64,000 nucleotides of DNA from Triticum aestivum (lineage: Eukaryota; Streptophyta; Magnoliopsida; Poales; Poaceae). How positions within the stretch are numbered: position 1 is the first letter of the stretch; the number at the start of each line of letters is the position of its first letter. Positions 9,797 to 19,890 of the stretch are shown in pieces. The stretch covers positions 474,831,037 to 474,895,036 of the forward strand of contig NC_057800.1 of assembly GCF_018294505.1 (NCBI RefSeq). Direction: 5' to 3'. Both the position numbers and the translations under genes were made by a program. Under the pieces are notes generated by a model. The model made no database searches, was not told where the DNA came from, and worked only from the letters and a program-made list of their open reading frames with translations.

Positions 9797-10170
9797 TAAA
9801 TCATAAAGTAAAAAACAAATAATGGCAATTCATTTAGAAAAAAATAATCAATTATGATACAAAAGATTCTAGAACAAAGGAGAAGTGCTTGTGTTTTGAG
9901 GTTTGTGCATTATGCTTAAGTTCAACCATGGAGTCTTCTAAATTGTACATGTGGCAGATCTGGTGGAATGTTGATGATATCCAACGACCAGTAGTGCTCG
10001 GATTTGCCTATCTCTGCACTGTCGGGTTAGCTTCATCGAGTGGCCATCTTTCAAAGTTATTGGCACACTATATAGTTCTTGTGCCATAGTTGCATGTTTT
10101 GGAAAAAAGCTACTAGTGGGTTGTACTATCTATTTAGGAATAGAAGATGTATACATGGAAGTTGTAGGGA

Positions 10171-10545
10171 AAGAGATGACATGGAGCATCTCAATTCCTA
10201 TGAGTAGGGATTGGAAAAGAGATGTCATTTGGTTCACATGATAGGGACTTTTCTATTGAATATAGAGATGACATGTTTCTCAATTCCTATGAGGAGGGAT
10301 TAGAAAAGAGATGTAATTTGGTTCATATCATTGGAACTTTTCTATTGAATATACGCTAATGTTTATTTTCCTTTGAAATTAAGGGAGTATAGGAATCCAT
10401 TCATATGAACCAAGTGGCTCTAAAGCTATAGAAATGATATCATGTTTATTTCCTTTGAAATGTGGAGTATATGAATCTATTCCTATGAACCAATTGACTC
10501 TAAAGGAAAAAAATCCTATAAAAATCATATCATATAGAGTTCCTA
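10171..10545. repeat. Two adjacent tandem duplications (about 90 bp and 85 bp units)
   Basis: First pair: about 10172-10265 and 10266-10352, both running from GATGACATG through CTCAATTCCTATGAG to ACTTTTCTATTGAATATA. Second pair: about 10361-10440 and 10441-10530, both from ATGTTTATTT through CCTATGAACCAA to CTCTAAAG. TTCCTATGAACCAA recurs throughout, as in a common grass MITE family. No coding potential. Confidence 0.6.
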
Positions 10546-11207
10546 TGATATTCCTCGACACTAAAGGATGCTTGAAATTGCTGCGGGTGATACGATGGTC
10601 TTTCTTTGTAGACTCCTCACCCAACTTTATAGTTACCTCTCGAAGATGAATGAAATGATATATACCTGGTATTCTACATGTGCAATTTGGTACACGAAAA
10701 CTCGGTAAAAGTTTGCGAGGTTTGAATTTTCAATAAAGCCATATGCACTGCATTTCGGAACGGAGGGAGCATACGGCAGTTGCTAACACTCACGTGGAAG
10801 ATTTGTGTGTAGGAGGAGTGGCTGTTCTGTTAAATGACATGGCAAACTGACACTGTCGGATGCCGATCTAACGGTCCTTATGGCGTTCGTCAGGAAAAGG
10901 CTTGTGGCGAACGTTTGTCGAATAATGATTTACGGACACATGCATTGCATTGATACGTGCCCCCCTCTCTCTCACGCACACGCACCCTCACGAGTCACGA
11001 CTCTCCCGAGTCCTATCGCAGACTCTCACGTCGCACCCACCGTCTATCTGCAGGTAGACGTCACGCACATATGTGCTCTTCACACCCTACCCTCAGAACT
11101 TCTAAAAAACAAAAGACGACATGCACATTTTATTTTAGCTCACATGTCACACACTTGTACTATTACTCTTGCGGCGAATGTTCTTTGGGCATAGTATATT
11201 GTACTCT
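10546..11207. other. Intergenic, no gene supported
   Basis: A C-rich stretch (10960-11090) contains CTCACG/CACGAGTC words. ORFs through it look like low-complexity artefacts. Confidence 0.4.
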
Positions 11208-11285
11208 CACGAAGAGAAGCGGTGCACGCACGCACTAGTTCTCTCACACCCACTCGCGGGTACACGTAGGAGCGCATTTTTTGAA
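11208..11285. repeat. Dispersed repeat, copy B (partner at 3938-4035)
   Basis: CACGAAGAGAAGCGGTGCAC followed by CTCTCACACCCACTCGCGGG and GGAGCGCATTTTTT matches the order found at 3938-4035. Here it lies just upstream of the TATA box at 11312, so it may be part of a promoter. Confidence 0.6.
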
Positions 11286-11311
11286 GCTGGTACAACAAAA
11301 TCACTCCACTA

Positions 11312-11320
11312 TATATAAAA
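11312..11320 (+). promoter_or_regulatory. TATA box candidate upstream of the 11515 ATG
   Basis: TATATAAAA within a CACTATATATAAAAGCAGG context, about 200 bp upstream of the first good ATG. A start site about 30 bp downstream would give a C/T-rich leader (CTCTCGTTCACTCTCTCATG), typical of plant 5' UTRs. Confidence 0.5.
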
Positions 11321-11514
11321 GCAGGATCCTTAGCGCTTGCTTTACTAGGGTTCCTCTCGTTCACTCTCTCATGCTCTCTAGATCTAAGCAACACATAGGT
11401 GGCCACACTCTCTCTCAGCTCACGGCTGGTCACAAATCCGGCCGGACAACCTCGACCGGGGCAGGGGTGTAGGTGCATCGTTCACGCTGTCGTCAGCGGC
11501 GAGGGAGGAGACCA

Positions 11515-12539
11515 ATGGCTGCCCGCGCGTCCCGATCGGCGGCCGTGTCGTTCTCTCCGAGAGAGCGCCGGCTCGGGAGGGCCTCCGACCCCTTCTTCCT
11601 TCCTGCGGTATTGTGGCCAAGATGCAGCCTCCCGACGCCGTCTTTGCGACATGCCGACGACCCTCAGGTATATATTCCTTCGAAACCTGCCTTGCTCTAC
11701 TGCCCCAGCTCCCTTCGTGTGGATCCTTTTCTACTTCCATCCGCTGTTCCAAAGCCACCTAGACTTCTACTAAGGCATGTGCTTTGCACGTATGTTCTGT
11801 ATGATAGATACTCATATACCTTCTTTTTAGAGGGAGAAATGGGTACTCGTATCTTGAGTAGATATCATAGTGTGTTTGTTTGCATGATCCAAGGACTATT
11901 CTGAAATAAGAAGCAAATCACTTGCACAAATCAAACTGAGTTCCAAGTAAGAATTTGATTAGAAGATAAAAGTTGTAGTTTTATTATATGTTGTTTCATG
12001 GGTTCCACTGATGTATAGTTCCAGAGTTGTTTGACGGTTTACATGCATGTTTATGGACTATTTTGTGCAACTAAATAAGTCATTTAGGTCTGACAGACAC
12101 TCATGTCCTGTATTAGCTTGAGGTATAGCTTATGTATGACTGAAATAAAATATTACACTTTTTCTGCGAATAATAAAAATATTACATTTCTCGATGAAGA
12201 AGAATAAAAATTTAGTTAGCATCAGCCATGCAATGTTATGTTATGTGAACAGTGTAAACTTTGTAGTATAGCGACATCTAAAAAATCCATTTTTACAGTA
12301 ATCTAAAAAAGTTAGTTAGTAGTAGAGTGTTTATTTCCCAGGTGACAACGGGGAACCAAAATGTGCTAGCTATTTGCCAACTTGTCGTACTTGCATGTGA
12401 GGAGGTGGCAGCAGTTTCTAGACATTTCTCAACTTTAGTAGGTGCAATCCAGATTCAACGGGGACTTCTTTATTTGTTTACTTGGAGAGCGGAGTCGGCC
12501 ATGTGCATAAGGAGCGGGAGCGAATCCGGCAGCTCTTAG
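11515..12539 (+). CDS. Speculative two-exon gene of unknown function
   Basis: Exon 1 would be 11515-11667 (51 codons, Arg/Ser/Pro-rich, starting MAARASRSAAVSF), ending CCCTCAG|GTATAT. Exon 2 would be 12342-12539 after TTATTTCCCAG, 65 codons ending in TAG. The join is phase 0 and open. The second part contains a hydrophobic helix-like run (NVLAICQLVVLACEEVAAVS). Support comes only from the TATA box at 11312, the leader and the splice-site fit. No domain is recognised and more exons may be missing, or this may be a gene fragment. Confidence 0.3.
11668..12341. other. AT-rich stretch, possible intron of the 11515 gene
   Basis: Low-GC sequence after the GTATAT donor with no coding signal. TTAG-rich words and a pyrimidine-containing end (GTGTTTATTTCCCAG) fit a plant intron. 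Confidence 0.3.
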
Positions 12540-13326
12540 CCGTCAGATCATGTCATCCTTTGTTTGATGGACGGCAGTGATATGCATGAGAGGGGAAATG
12601 AACGGTGGATTTTGAGCCAATGCTTGTTTGGGCGGGAGAACCGAAGATGGAGTGGTAAATCCAATTTCAAAACTGCCGCATTATAGTAGTAGTAGATTAG
12701 AAGTAAAGCTATTTCATACAGTCTACTCAAAGCGTTGGTTCAAACAGGGAAGAAAGTGGGAAAGCTGTAGCATGTATCTAGGACTTGGTTCTAAGAGGAA
12801 ACGGGGGAAAGTAGTAATATTTTTCAGTGTTTAAATAACCGTATATCTTATTTGCGCAAACAGGGATGTCTGTCTCCATATCGTTTCGGGATGTCTATCT
12901 CCGTATCGTTTCTATCCGTGCAATCAAAAGCACACACCTCAGTTTTAGTACAACTGCGCAAAATGAGATGGCTATCCCTCGCTGCCGTCGTCTAACCTCC
13001 CGTCTTCAAGGTATCCCTACATTGGTAGTAACTAAGGTAGAATGACCAACGCAATCTAAAAGAAGCTGATTCGTATGTTTTACTTCCTGATTGTAGTGCA
13101 GGGACGAGAGAAAACAACTGCATCCTAGTCCGGAATGCACTTTCTACCAGTTCATCCATGGACCAAGGACTAGCTGGCACGGCTGCACGACGGTTTTTTG
13201 GATAGGTGCGCGGACAAGAGGCATTGTGGTCTGCTTATTTCTGCAAATAGTGGTGCTTAAATTTAGTGGAATGCACAAGCATTTTAGCTGGTTAGTACAC
13301 TGCATGGTTCAGTTCAACATTCCAAT
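12540..13326. other. Intergenic, no gene seen
   Basis: Contains a short direct repeat at about 12866-12917 (GGATGTCTGTCTCCATATCG / GGATGTCTATCTCCGTATCG). No supported coding region. Confidence 0.4.
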
Positions 13327-13474
13327 TGATACCAAAATTATAATTGGTTATTCTGGAATGAGAGAACCTAACCCTGAATGGTGGCAACAAGAAAAAACCA
13401 GAGTGAACTCCAGGAAATTTAAGCCTGCCGGGAGGCCCTTTGCTCAGAGAGAAGCCTTGCTTGCTTTTTCTTGA
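13327..13474 (+). pseudogene. Possible remnant exon resembling a Myb/SANT-like domain end
   Basis: The open frame ending at the TGA of 13472-13474 reads EPNPEWWQQEKTRV and SRKFKPAGRPFAQREALLAF. A WW...K.K...KFK...L pattern is typical of the end of Myb/SANT-like domains linked to grass Harbinger proteins and their relatives. No upstream helix or start is visible and the ORF before residue 35 is not convincing. Treated as a remnant. Confidence 0.25.
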
Positions 13475-14158
13475 TTTGTAAACCTTCTCACAACTTTGTC
13501 TTTTGCTGTGAACTAGTATATGTTTGTTATGTTCTATGAATCATTGAGATGTATAAAATTGCTTAACTTATGCTTTTCAATTTTTTTATGAAGACAAGTT
13601 TAATGTGAGTGTTCCACATGAGCGCTGGACTAGCGTGTGAACGTTTGGAATTTATTACATTGTGGCCTCAATTAACTGAATGAACCACTATAACAAGATA
13701 CATAGTTGCTTATATGTCAGACAGCAGATTGTTGATTGTTAGATGGTCGATAGCCTAGTGTTGAAGCGAGCTGAGCCAATGTGCCGTGTTTTGCACAACT
13801 GCTTACAAGTGGGGTAGCACCAACAGTGTTTACAAGTACTTATGTATACGTCGGTGCACGGTTCTCGAACGAGTGCTCTATTTCATCAAAACACACACTG
13901 CTCGTATGATAAACTGTGACAACTTATGTCTTACCATGCCATATTCATGAAAAAACTAGTGAGGACGCATCTGTTTCGGCAACAATTACGATGGTTCTCA
14001 CATGATTCACGGGCACACAAAAGTAGCAGCAGTTCCCATAGACGGATTCAAACAGAGTACTAGCCCCAGAGGGGTCAATAATAGGCAAGGTTCGGATAAT
14101 TAGACACAATCCAAACTACTATTAAACACTAGCTGGGGCAACTATTTCATGCCTCAAT
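13475..14158. other. Intergenic, no gene seen
   Basis: AT-rich. The right part lies downstream (3') of the minus-strand gene ending at 14159. CTAGCCCCAG (14061) and CTAGCTGGGG (14130) can pair weakly. Confidence 0.4.
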
Positions 14159-15280
14159 CTAATTTGGGCGAGACACAAGACGGACCTTGCCATGAACATC
14201 ATCGAGGATGCCCCGCAGCAGCTCAATCCTATGAACCTTCATGAAGACAACCTTGTGGCCTTGCCACTGATAAACTTGTTTGTGGAGGCATGCCACGTCA
14301 TCTTCCTGCGTAAGCTTGACAAGAACATTATTCCTCACAAACGAAGGAGTAGCTTTGAACTTCTTGTTCTTCAGTACACCCTGGACAACACGCCTGACAA
14401 CAGTGAGGCTGGAATACAATTCTTCATTGCTATAACCGCAAATGGCTTCCAGGATCCAACAGCCTAAGAACTCTGTTTTCCCAGTGCGTATATTCAGGTC
14501 GTCCGCCTCATAGCGAGTGACATGTACAACCACACAATCCTTGTCTGCATCAGGGCTCTAATTGAAACAGAAACAAATTCTGAATTACTTTTCAGTATAA
14601 GAAACACAAGTTATTTAAACCACTACATATACCATGGCATCGAAGCTAATAAAAGTGTGCATTATTAATCACCACATACTTCCTTTTCTAAAAAAATCAC
14701 CACATACTTAGATGAAAAACCACAATTGAGATCGGCAAAGAAGGAAAGCACCTTGGGCCGCTCAGCAGGGGGGGACACATCCTTGAAGGGGGAAAACTGC
14801 TCCTGCAGTGCCACGGGGGCTATAACCTCAAACGAGGCGTTGACCATCTCAGTATCTGGGGTCGCCTCGGTGGTTGCCTCCATCTTCTTGGAGCTCTCTG
14901 TCTCGTGGGGATCAGCCTCCCGCATCTGCTCCAATATCGGTAGATCTTTGCCTGGTTCTCCTTGGTCCATCATGAAACTAACGAATACTAGGAGTCCACT
15001 GAAAGGAAAACACAATCGCAATGACAATGAAACAAAAAAGAGAGTGAGGATCGGTTACTGCTTTGCAAAAGTTCTTTTTTTCCTCTGAACAAAAATATAC
15101 CAACATCACAAATCCGCTTACCTTCCCTTCGTTCGGAGAGAAGAACAGTGGCAGATGCAAGTGTTGCCTTTCTTGAAGATGGTGAGGGAGAAGGGGATTC
15201 ATCAAAGAGTGAAATGATGGTTGCTTCGTCCGTCAAACTTAGACTGCGGGGAGGTGGGGTTTTGTGATACAACGGCTCGT
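14159..15280 (-). CDS. Uncharacterised protein, three-exon gene (about 206 aa)
   Basis: Model on the minus strand: a 5' UTR exon about 15280-15122 ending GGGAAG|GTAAGC; exon 2 14998-14752 after the acceptor TTTTCCTTTCAG, with ATG at 14973; and exon 3 14557-14159 after TTCAATTAG, ending in TAG 14161-14159. The exon 2 donor AAG|GTGCTT is weak but phase-0 compatible, giving ...PAERPK|SPDADKDC. A stronger GTATGT donor downstream does not keep the frame. The N-terminus (74 aa) is acidic and Ser/Thr-rich, so probably disordered. The C-terminal part looks folded (VVVHVTRYEADDL, FLGCWILEAICGYSNEELY, HRIELLRGILDDVHGKVRLV). I do not recognise the family. It starts divergently from the F-box gene at 15814, leaving only about 500 bp between them. 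Confidence 0.5.
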
Positions 15281-15380
15281 TACTGCCGCGCTACGACCGG
15301 GGTGACTCTCCGCCTGCATACTGCCTTCTAATTTGGTGGATGGCATTTGGTCCCGTGCGCTGCATGGCCCGCATGTCGGT
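15204..15380 (-). repeat. Promoter-like dispersed repeat, copy 3, overlapping the first exon of the 14159-15280 gene
   Basis: Read on the minus strand it runs from CCGACATGCGGG (15380) through CACCAAATT, CGGTCGTAGC, TATCACAA and CCCACCT to GACGGACGAAGCAACCATCA (about 15211). It matches 4981-5154 and 8914-9104. In this copy the end lies in a spliced 5' exon, which suggests that the repeat is a gene promoter and leader of which the other two copies are detached duplicates. Confidence 0.6.
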
Positions 15381-15447
15381 GAACAAAAGTATAACGGCAT
15401 TCAGTAGAGGGAGACGTTTCAATGACCTAGGAGGAGCCAGGAGCGGC

Positions 15448-15527
15448 AGAGTGTCTCCACTGTACTAGTAGTAATTGTTTTTCTGGGTAGCTGTAGAGTG
15501 TCTCCACTGTACTAGTAGTAATTGTTT
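15448..15527. repeat. Direct repeat of 33 bp in a divergent promoter region
   Basis: AGAGTGTCTCCACTGTACTA continuing to GTAATTGTTT occurs at 15448-15480 and again at 15495-15527. It lies between the divergent starts of the 14159-15280 gene and the F-box gene. Confidence 0.8.
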
Positions 15528-15673
15528 CTCGGGTCCCAAGACAAAACAGCCCATCCACACTAGTAAATAGTAAAATCAATTCAAAAAAACCTGGGTGCTC
15601 TTCTTCCTCCTCGCTCCCACCCACCTCACGTCAGCTCGCTCCACTCGTACCCCCAAATTCCTCACCTCACTCC

Positions 15674-15745
15674 TACAGAAAACCCTAGCTCCCCTTCTTC
15701 CTCACTCCAACAGAAAACCCCAGCTCCCCTTCTTCTTCGCTCGCA
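15674..15745. repeat. Tandem 36-bp duplication in the F-box gene leader
   Basis: ACAGAAAACCCTAGCTCCCC with its C/T-rich tail is repeated as ACAGAAAACCCCAGCTCCCC immediately downstream, about 140 and 105 bp before the ATG at 15814. Confidence 0.7.
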
Positions 15746-15813
15746 CTACAACTAGGCTCGTCATTCGTTACTCTGCTCAAATCCGTGAGCGCGACGCGAC
15801 GCCCTCGAGGAAA

Positions 15814-16072
15814 ATGGAGTCGGCTGACCCCAGCGCCAAGAAGATGAGGCTCCTGCTAGCGGCGACGCCTGTTGTAGATCCTGCACCCGGCAGCGTGGGG
15901 AGAAGCGGCGACCCTGCCCCCACCGGATCCCAGGAACCCGTAGAATCTTGGGTGGACCGCATCAGCGATCTCCCGAACGCCATCCTTGGGGAGATCATCT
16001 CGCTTCTCCCCACCAAGGATTGCTGCCGCACCCTAGTCCTCTCAATTTGGTGGCGCCCTCTATGGCGCGCCG
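15814..16072 (+). pseudogene. F-box gene, first part of exon 1, cut by a retrotransposon
   Basis: The ATG at 15814 (context GGAAAATGGAG) opens a frame with a disordered Pro/Ser-rich lead and then a canonical plant F-box (DRISDLPNAILGEIISLL, PTKDCCRTLVLS, WWRPLWRA). This is the domain that binds Skp1 in SCF ubiquitin ligases. The frame reaches 16072, where a chromovirus LTR begins. It resumes in phase at 30371 after the CGCCG duplication (16068-16072 and 30366-30370). The C/T-rich leader with CCCTAG words is typical of a plant 5' UTR. As it stands the gene encodes only an 86-residue F-box stub ending in the LTR. Confidence 0.85.
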
Positions 16073-17349
16073 TGTGACACTCCAAAATTTTTACTTTGGT
16101 TTTCAGCAAAAAAAAAACTTTGTGGTTTTTGAAAAGAGGCCATTTAAAATTTTCCAGAAAACCTTCCTCTTAAGAAACTCTCTTTCCTTTGGCAAGGTTT
16201 TTTTGTTCTTGCTTCAAACTTTGGTGTTTGACCTTTTGAAACTTCTTCTCTGTTGGTTCTCTCTCAAAATTATTTTTGGGAGTTTAATCTTTTTCTTTTA
16301 AAAAGAAACTCCATGAAATTTGGGATTTTCATATCTTGGAACCACCATGACTTGGCATTCTTGCCCATGTGGTAAAACCCCTCCAAAACCTCCCCTACAA
16401 CTTGTGATCAACCTAAATTCTCTGTCCCAACTAATCCAAACTGGTTTTGGATTTTATTCTAATTATTTTTCCCCTCAATTCAATTCTGAAAATTATTTGG
16501 AGCCTAAGAGATTTTCAAAGCAAGTGCCCTATTGCAATTGAGTTTTGACCTCAAACCAATTCTCCTGGATTGTCCTTTGAACCCACAACCCAGAACCATC
16601 TTGATCCACTCCTCCTCTTTTCAAATTTTCAAAATTTAGTCTCTGCAAGTTTGGACCAGATTTGCCAAATTTGGTGAAATTCATATCTACACTCCTCCAA
16701 AAATTCCACCAAAATTCAGGCAGCCTATTTGAGCAAAGAGAAGCCACTCCACCAAAAATCAGCTCAAGGAAAAATCCCTACATGCTTGGATCATTCGGTC
16801 GAACACCTGGTGGGCATTGTTACTGTTCAAAGTTCAGAAAATTCAGTTTTTCAGTTTCGACAGTTTCAGTCACGCGGCCACAGTGCACTTGGCACGTTGC
16901 TCGCGGCCTCGCTTGCTTGTCCGAAGCTTCACACGCGCACTTGGCGCGACCCTGGCGTCGGTGGCGCCCTGGCCCGCCTGCGCCGGCGTGTATTGCGGCG
17001 GCCGGCTCCCCGTTACGGCTAACAGGGAGGAGAATGGCGGCGCAACGCCGTTCGGCGCCGCCCAAATCCTCTGGTGGCTCCGCGTGGCCTTCTCCGTGCC
17101 AGCACACGCATGCGGCACCGTCGCCGTGGCGCAGCACGCACGGAGCGCGCTCTCTGCCGCCGACGGGCCCGCACCACCCCGTTCCGTCGAGCTCGCCCTT
17201 AGCACCCAAACCCCGGCTAGCTTAGCACAAAAACGGACCCTTTGAACCTCCGTGATGACGCTCGACCCCCTAACCACCCCGACCGAGCACTGCGCCACCG
17301 TAATCGCTCGTCGGAAATCTCCGTTCACGGCAAACCGCCTCGGGCCGCC

Positions 17350-17356
17350 TATAAAA
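17350..17356 (+). promoter_or_regulatory. TATA box of the 5' LTR
   Basis: TATAAAA in GGCCGCCTATAAAAAGGGCC within GC-rich flanks. It is the only good TATA box in the LTR. The identical motif lies at 27371 in the 3' LTR, where it could drive transcription into the right half of the F-box gene. Confidence 0.75.
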
Positions 17357-18158
17357 AGGGCCCCGAGCTCACCCTCGTGCGCGCAGCATCACCACTCCTC
17401 ACCAAAGCCCCGCCAGGCCACTAGGGGACCTCGAGGAGGTCTCCTTCCCCAGCTCCGGCCGCCCCGATCCGCCTCGGCCTCCAGCTCGATTCACTTCGGT
17501 GAGGCCACCTCCGGCGTCCAAACCTCGTCCGTAGCCCTCTCTTGCACCCAGTAGTCTAACCCCCACCTCAATTTAATCTTTGCAGCCCTCTCCGACGAGC
17601 TCCATCCACGCCCGAACCACCGTCCGCCGGAGTTGAGACCGCCGTCGACGTGCTGCTCACCGGCGACCAACACCACCACCCACCGTTGCGGAAGGACACG
17701 GTGAGCACATTGGTAACCTCTGATCCCCATGCCTCGCCGTGGATCGCCGCCGGCGACCACAGCAGCTCTCGGGCGCCGACGAGCCTCGTCCCTCCCATTT
17801 GAAAATTTAAACATGACAAGTGGGACCCGCTGTCAGCCTCTCTGTCCTTTCTAAACGAAGCGTTATCTGAAAACGCCTTCTGCCAAATACGTTTTCTCTT
17901 CGGGCTGGCGTAATCGCTACCGAAGCGTTTTCTGCTTTTATAAACTAGCCCCTGGAAATCTTCTGTTTCATTACAGATAAGTCCCTGGACAAAAACCCTT
18001 ATAACTTTTAATCAGAAAAGTATTTTTGATTGATTCTTTTTCTGTTCTCTTTAAAATTTTGTCTAGTTTTTTATCAGATTTATTTGAAAAATATTTGGTT
18101 TACCTTCTGTGCTCTCCTTGGTATTTACGTTAGCGCATATATTTTCTTTAAACCGTAG

Positions 18159-18221
18159 ATACCGAAGGAGGTGACGGAGCCGCGAACTTCACCGAGCTAG
18201 GCTCCGACTACTCTGAACCAG
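18159..18221 (+). other. Exon-like acidic segment in the 5' LTR (copy at 28181-28243)
   Basis: Preceded by TTTAAACCGTAG (acceptor-like) and followed by CCAG|GCAAGC, the best form of a GC-type splice donor. It encodes TEGGDGAANFTELGSDYSEP after two leading bases and leaves one G over. Joined to 19891-19946 this makes a continuous acidic frame. No transcript evidence. It could also be chance. Confidence 0.4.
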
Positions 18222-19110
18222 GCAAGCATGTTTGAACTTTTGATATGATGAGTGTCTTGGCATGTTTTGCATTTAGTTAGTTTCATGGCATGCCGGTGAG
18301 TATACCGATGAACGTTATTTTATGTGATAATGAGGTAAGTGAGTTCGATGATCCATACGTGGATGAATGTGAATATGAATGGCCATGTGTTGGCATGAGG
18401 ATGGGTACGACGGCAGTGTTGTAGCATGCCAGTCTTACGCCAGACTATGTGACTTCAGTGTCAAACCATATCGGTCCAGTACCTATCATTTCCTTCCTTG
18501 TACTACCACATGTTTTCCGCAAGGAATATGGTTTAGTAAGTTTCAAACCGCTTTCATGGTACACACCAAAGAGGAGAGGCCGTGATGATGGTTCCATGGC
18601 CCTGGATTAAAGCCAGTCATCCGGTCAGGGGGCATGGGTGTTTCCGGTTGGGACCGAGAGGGGGGCACCCCTTAGAGCGCGCGTATATAAATTTGATCCC
18701 ATGCTATTCGAGATTGTGATCTCCCCGTCTCAAAAGTTTTTCTTGGACGATGACTAGGGTGATTCCTAGCATCGAGAGGTAGGATGGGTGTGTACCGGTT
18801 AGCTGTGTTTTCTTCTGAAATACCGTAAACGGAACTAGTCCTTCGTGACTACGGAAATCCGTTGACTGTGGGAAAAATTTTGTACAAACTCTGCAGAGTC
18901 ATATATTCCTCCAAATCATCTCTTCCATGTCAAGTTTCGTTCCTTCTTATCCTAATCAATTGTCAGCTTTGATGACAGAGACTCCGGTGAATCGCATGAG
19001 TGCTAAGTCCGGTTAAATGATTACTCCTGTGGATGGACTGACCCGTTTGTTTTCATGAATTGAATGTTTATTATGAGTATTATGTACTTGTGAATAAAAG
19101 CCCTTTATGT

Positions 19111-19640
19111 GATGTCGCTCAGACGTCCGACTGTGGCATTTCTTTTAAAGCCCTTTCTGCGATGTCGCTCAGACGTCCGACTGTGGCATTTCTTTTAAAG
19201 CCCTTTTTGTGATGTCGCTCAGACGTCCGACTGTGGCATTTCTTTTAAAGCCCTTTTTGTGATGTCGCTTAGACGTCCGACTGTGGCATTTCTTTTAAAG
19301 CCCTTTTTGTGATGTCGCTCAGACGTCCGACTGTGGCATTTCTTTTAAAGCCCTTTTGTGATGTCGCTCAGACGTCCGACTGTGGCATTTCTTTTAAAGC
19401 CCTTTCTGCGATGTCGCTCAGACGTCCGACTGTGGCATTTCTTTTAAAGCCCTTTCTGCGATGTCGCTCAGACGTCCGACTGTGGCATTTCTTTTAAAGC
19501 CCTTTCTGCGATGTCGCTCAGACGTCCGACTGTGGCATTTCTTTTAAAGCCCTTTCTGCGATGTCGCTCAGACGTCCGACCGTGGCATTTCTTTTAAAAG
19601 CCCTTTATGTGGTGTCGCTAAGATGCCCGACTGTGGCATC
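19111..19640 (+). repeat. 50-bp tandem array in the 5' LTR, 10 units plus a degenerate 11th
   Basis: Units start GATGTCGCTCAGACGTCCGA at 19111, 19161, 19211, 19261, 19311, 19360, 19410, 19460, 19510 and 19560. The degenerate unit follows at 19611. Unit tails are of two types, CCCTTTTTGT and CCCTTTCTGC, in a fixed order that the 3' LTR shares. One unit (19311) is 49 bp. Each unit contains AGACGTCC, with a central ACGT core. Confidence 0.95.
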
Positions 19641-19890
19641 ATTTCCTTATTTTTATTTGTTCACCTTTCGAGGCGTCGCTTCAGACACCCGATCGGTCCT
19701 TATTTATGTTCTGTGGAATTTCAGGCGGACTACCGCCGTTTTCCCTTTTTACTTACCCGTTATGCCAATTTTATTTATTGTGCATTAAGGAATTAATCAT
19801 GTTGCATCCATGCATGCATTTGTTATATCTTACGTCCGAACTGTCTTGCGAGTACTTTCAAAGTACTCACTGGCTTGTTGATTTGGCCAG

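Noticed and set aside
12342..12539. Glycolipid-transfer-like helix in the second exon of the 11515 gene
   Set aside because: Only a short hydrophobic helix. No characteristic residues could be matched.
16662..17330. ORFs of 100-190 aa in the chromovirus LTR (repeated at 26591-27400)
   Set aside because: All six frames are open because of high GC. The frames differ in length between the two LTRs through small indels, which argues against coding.
19111..19640. Regular 50-bp array, looks superficially like a CRISPR
   Set aside because: Units abut with no unique spacers, lie in both LTRs of a plant retrotransposon, and no cas genes are present.
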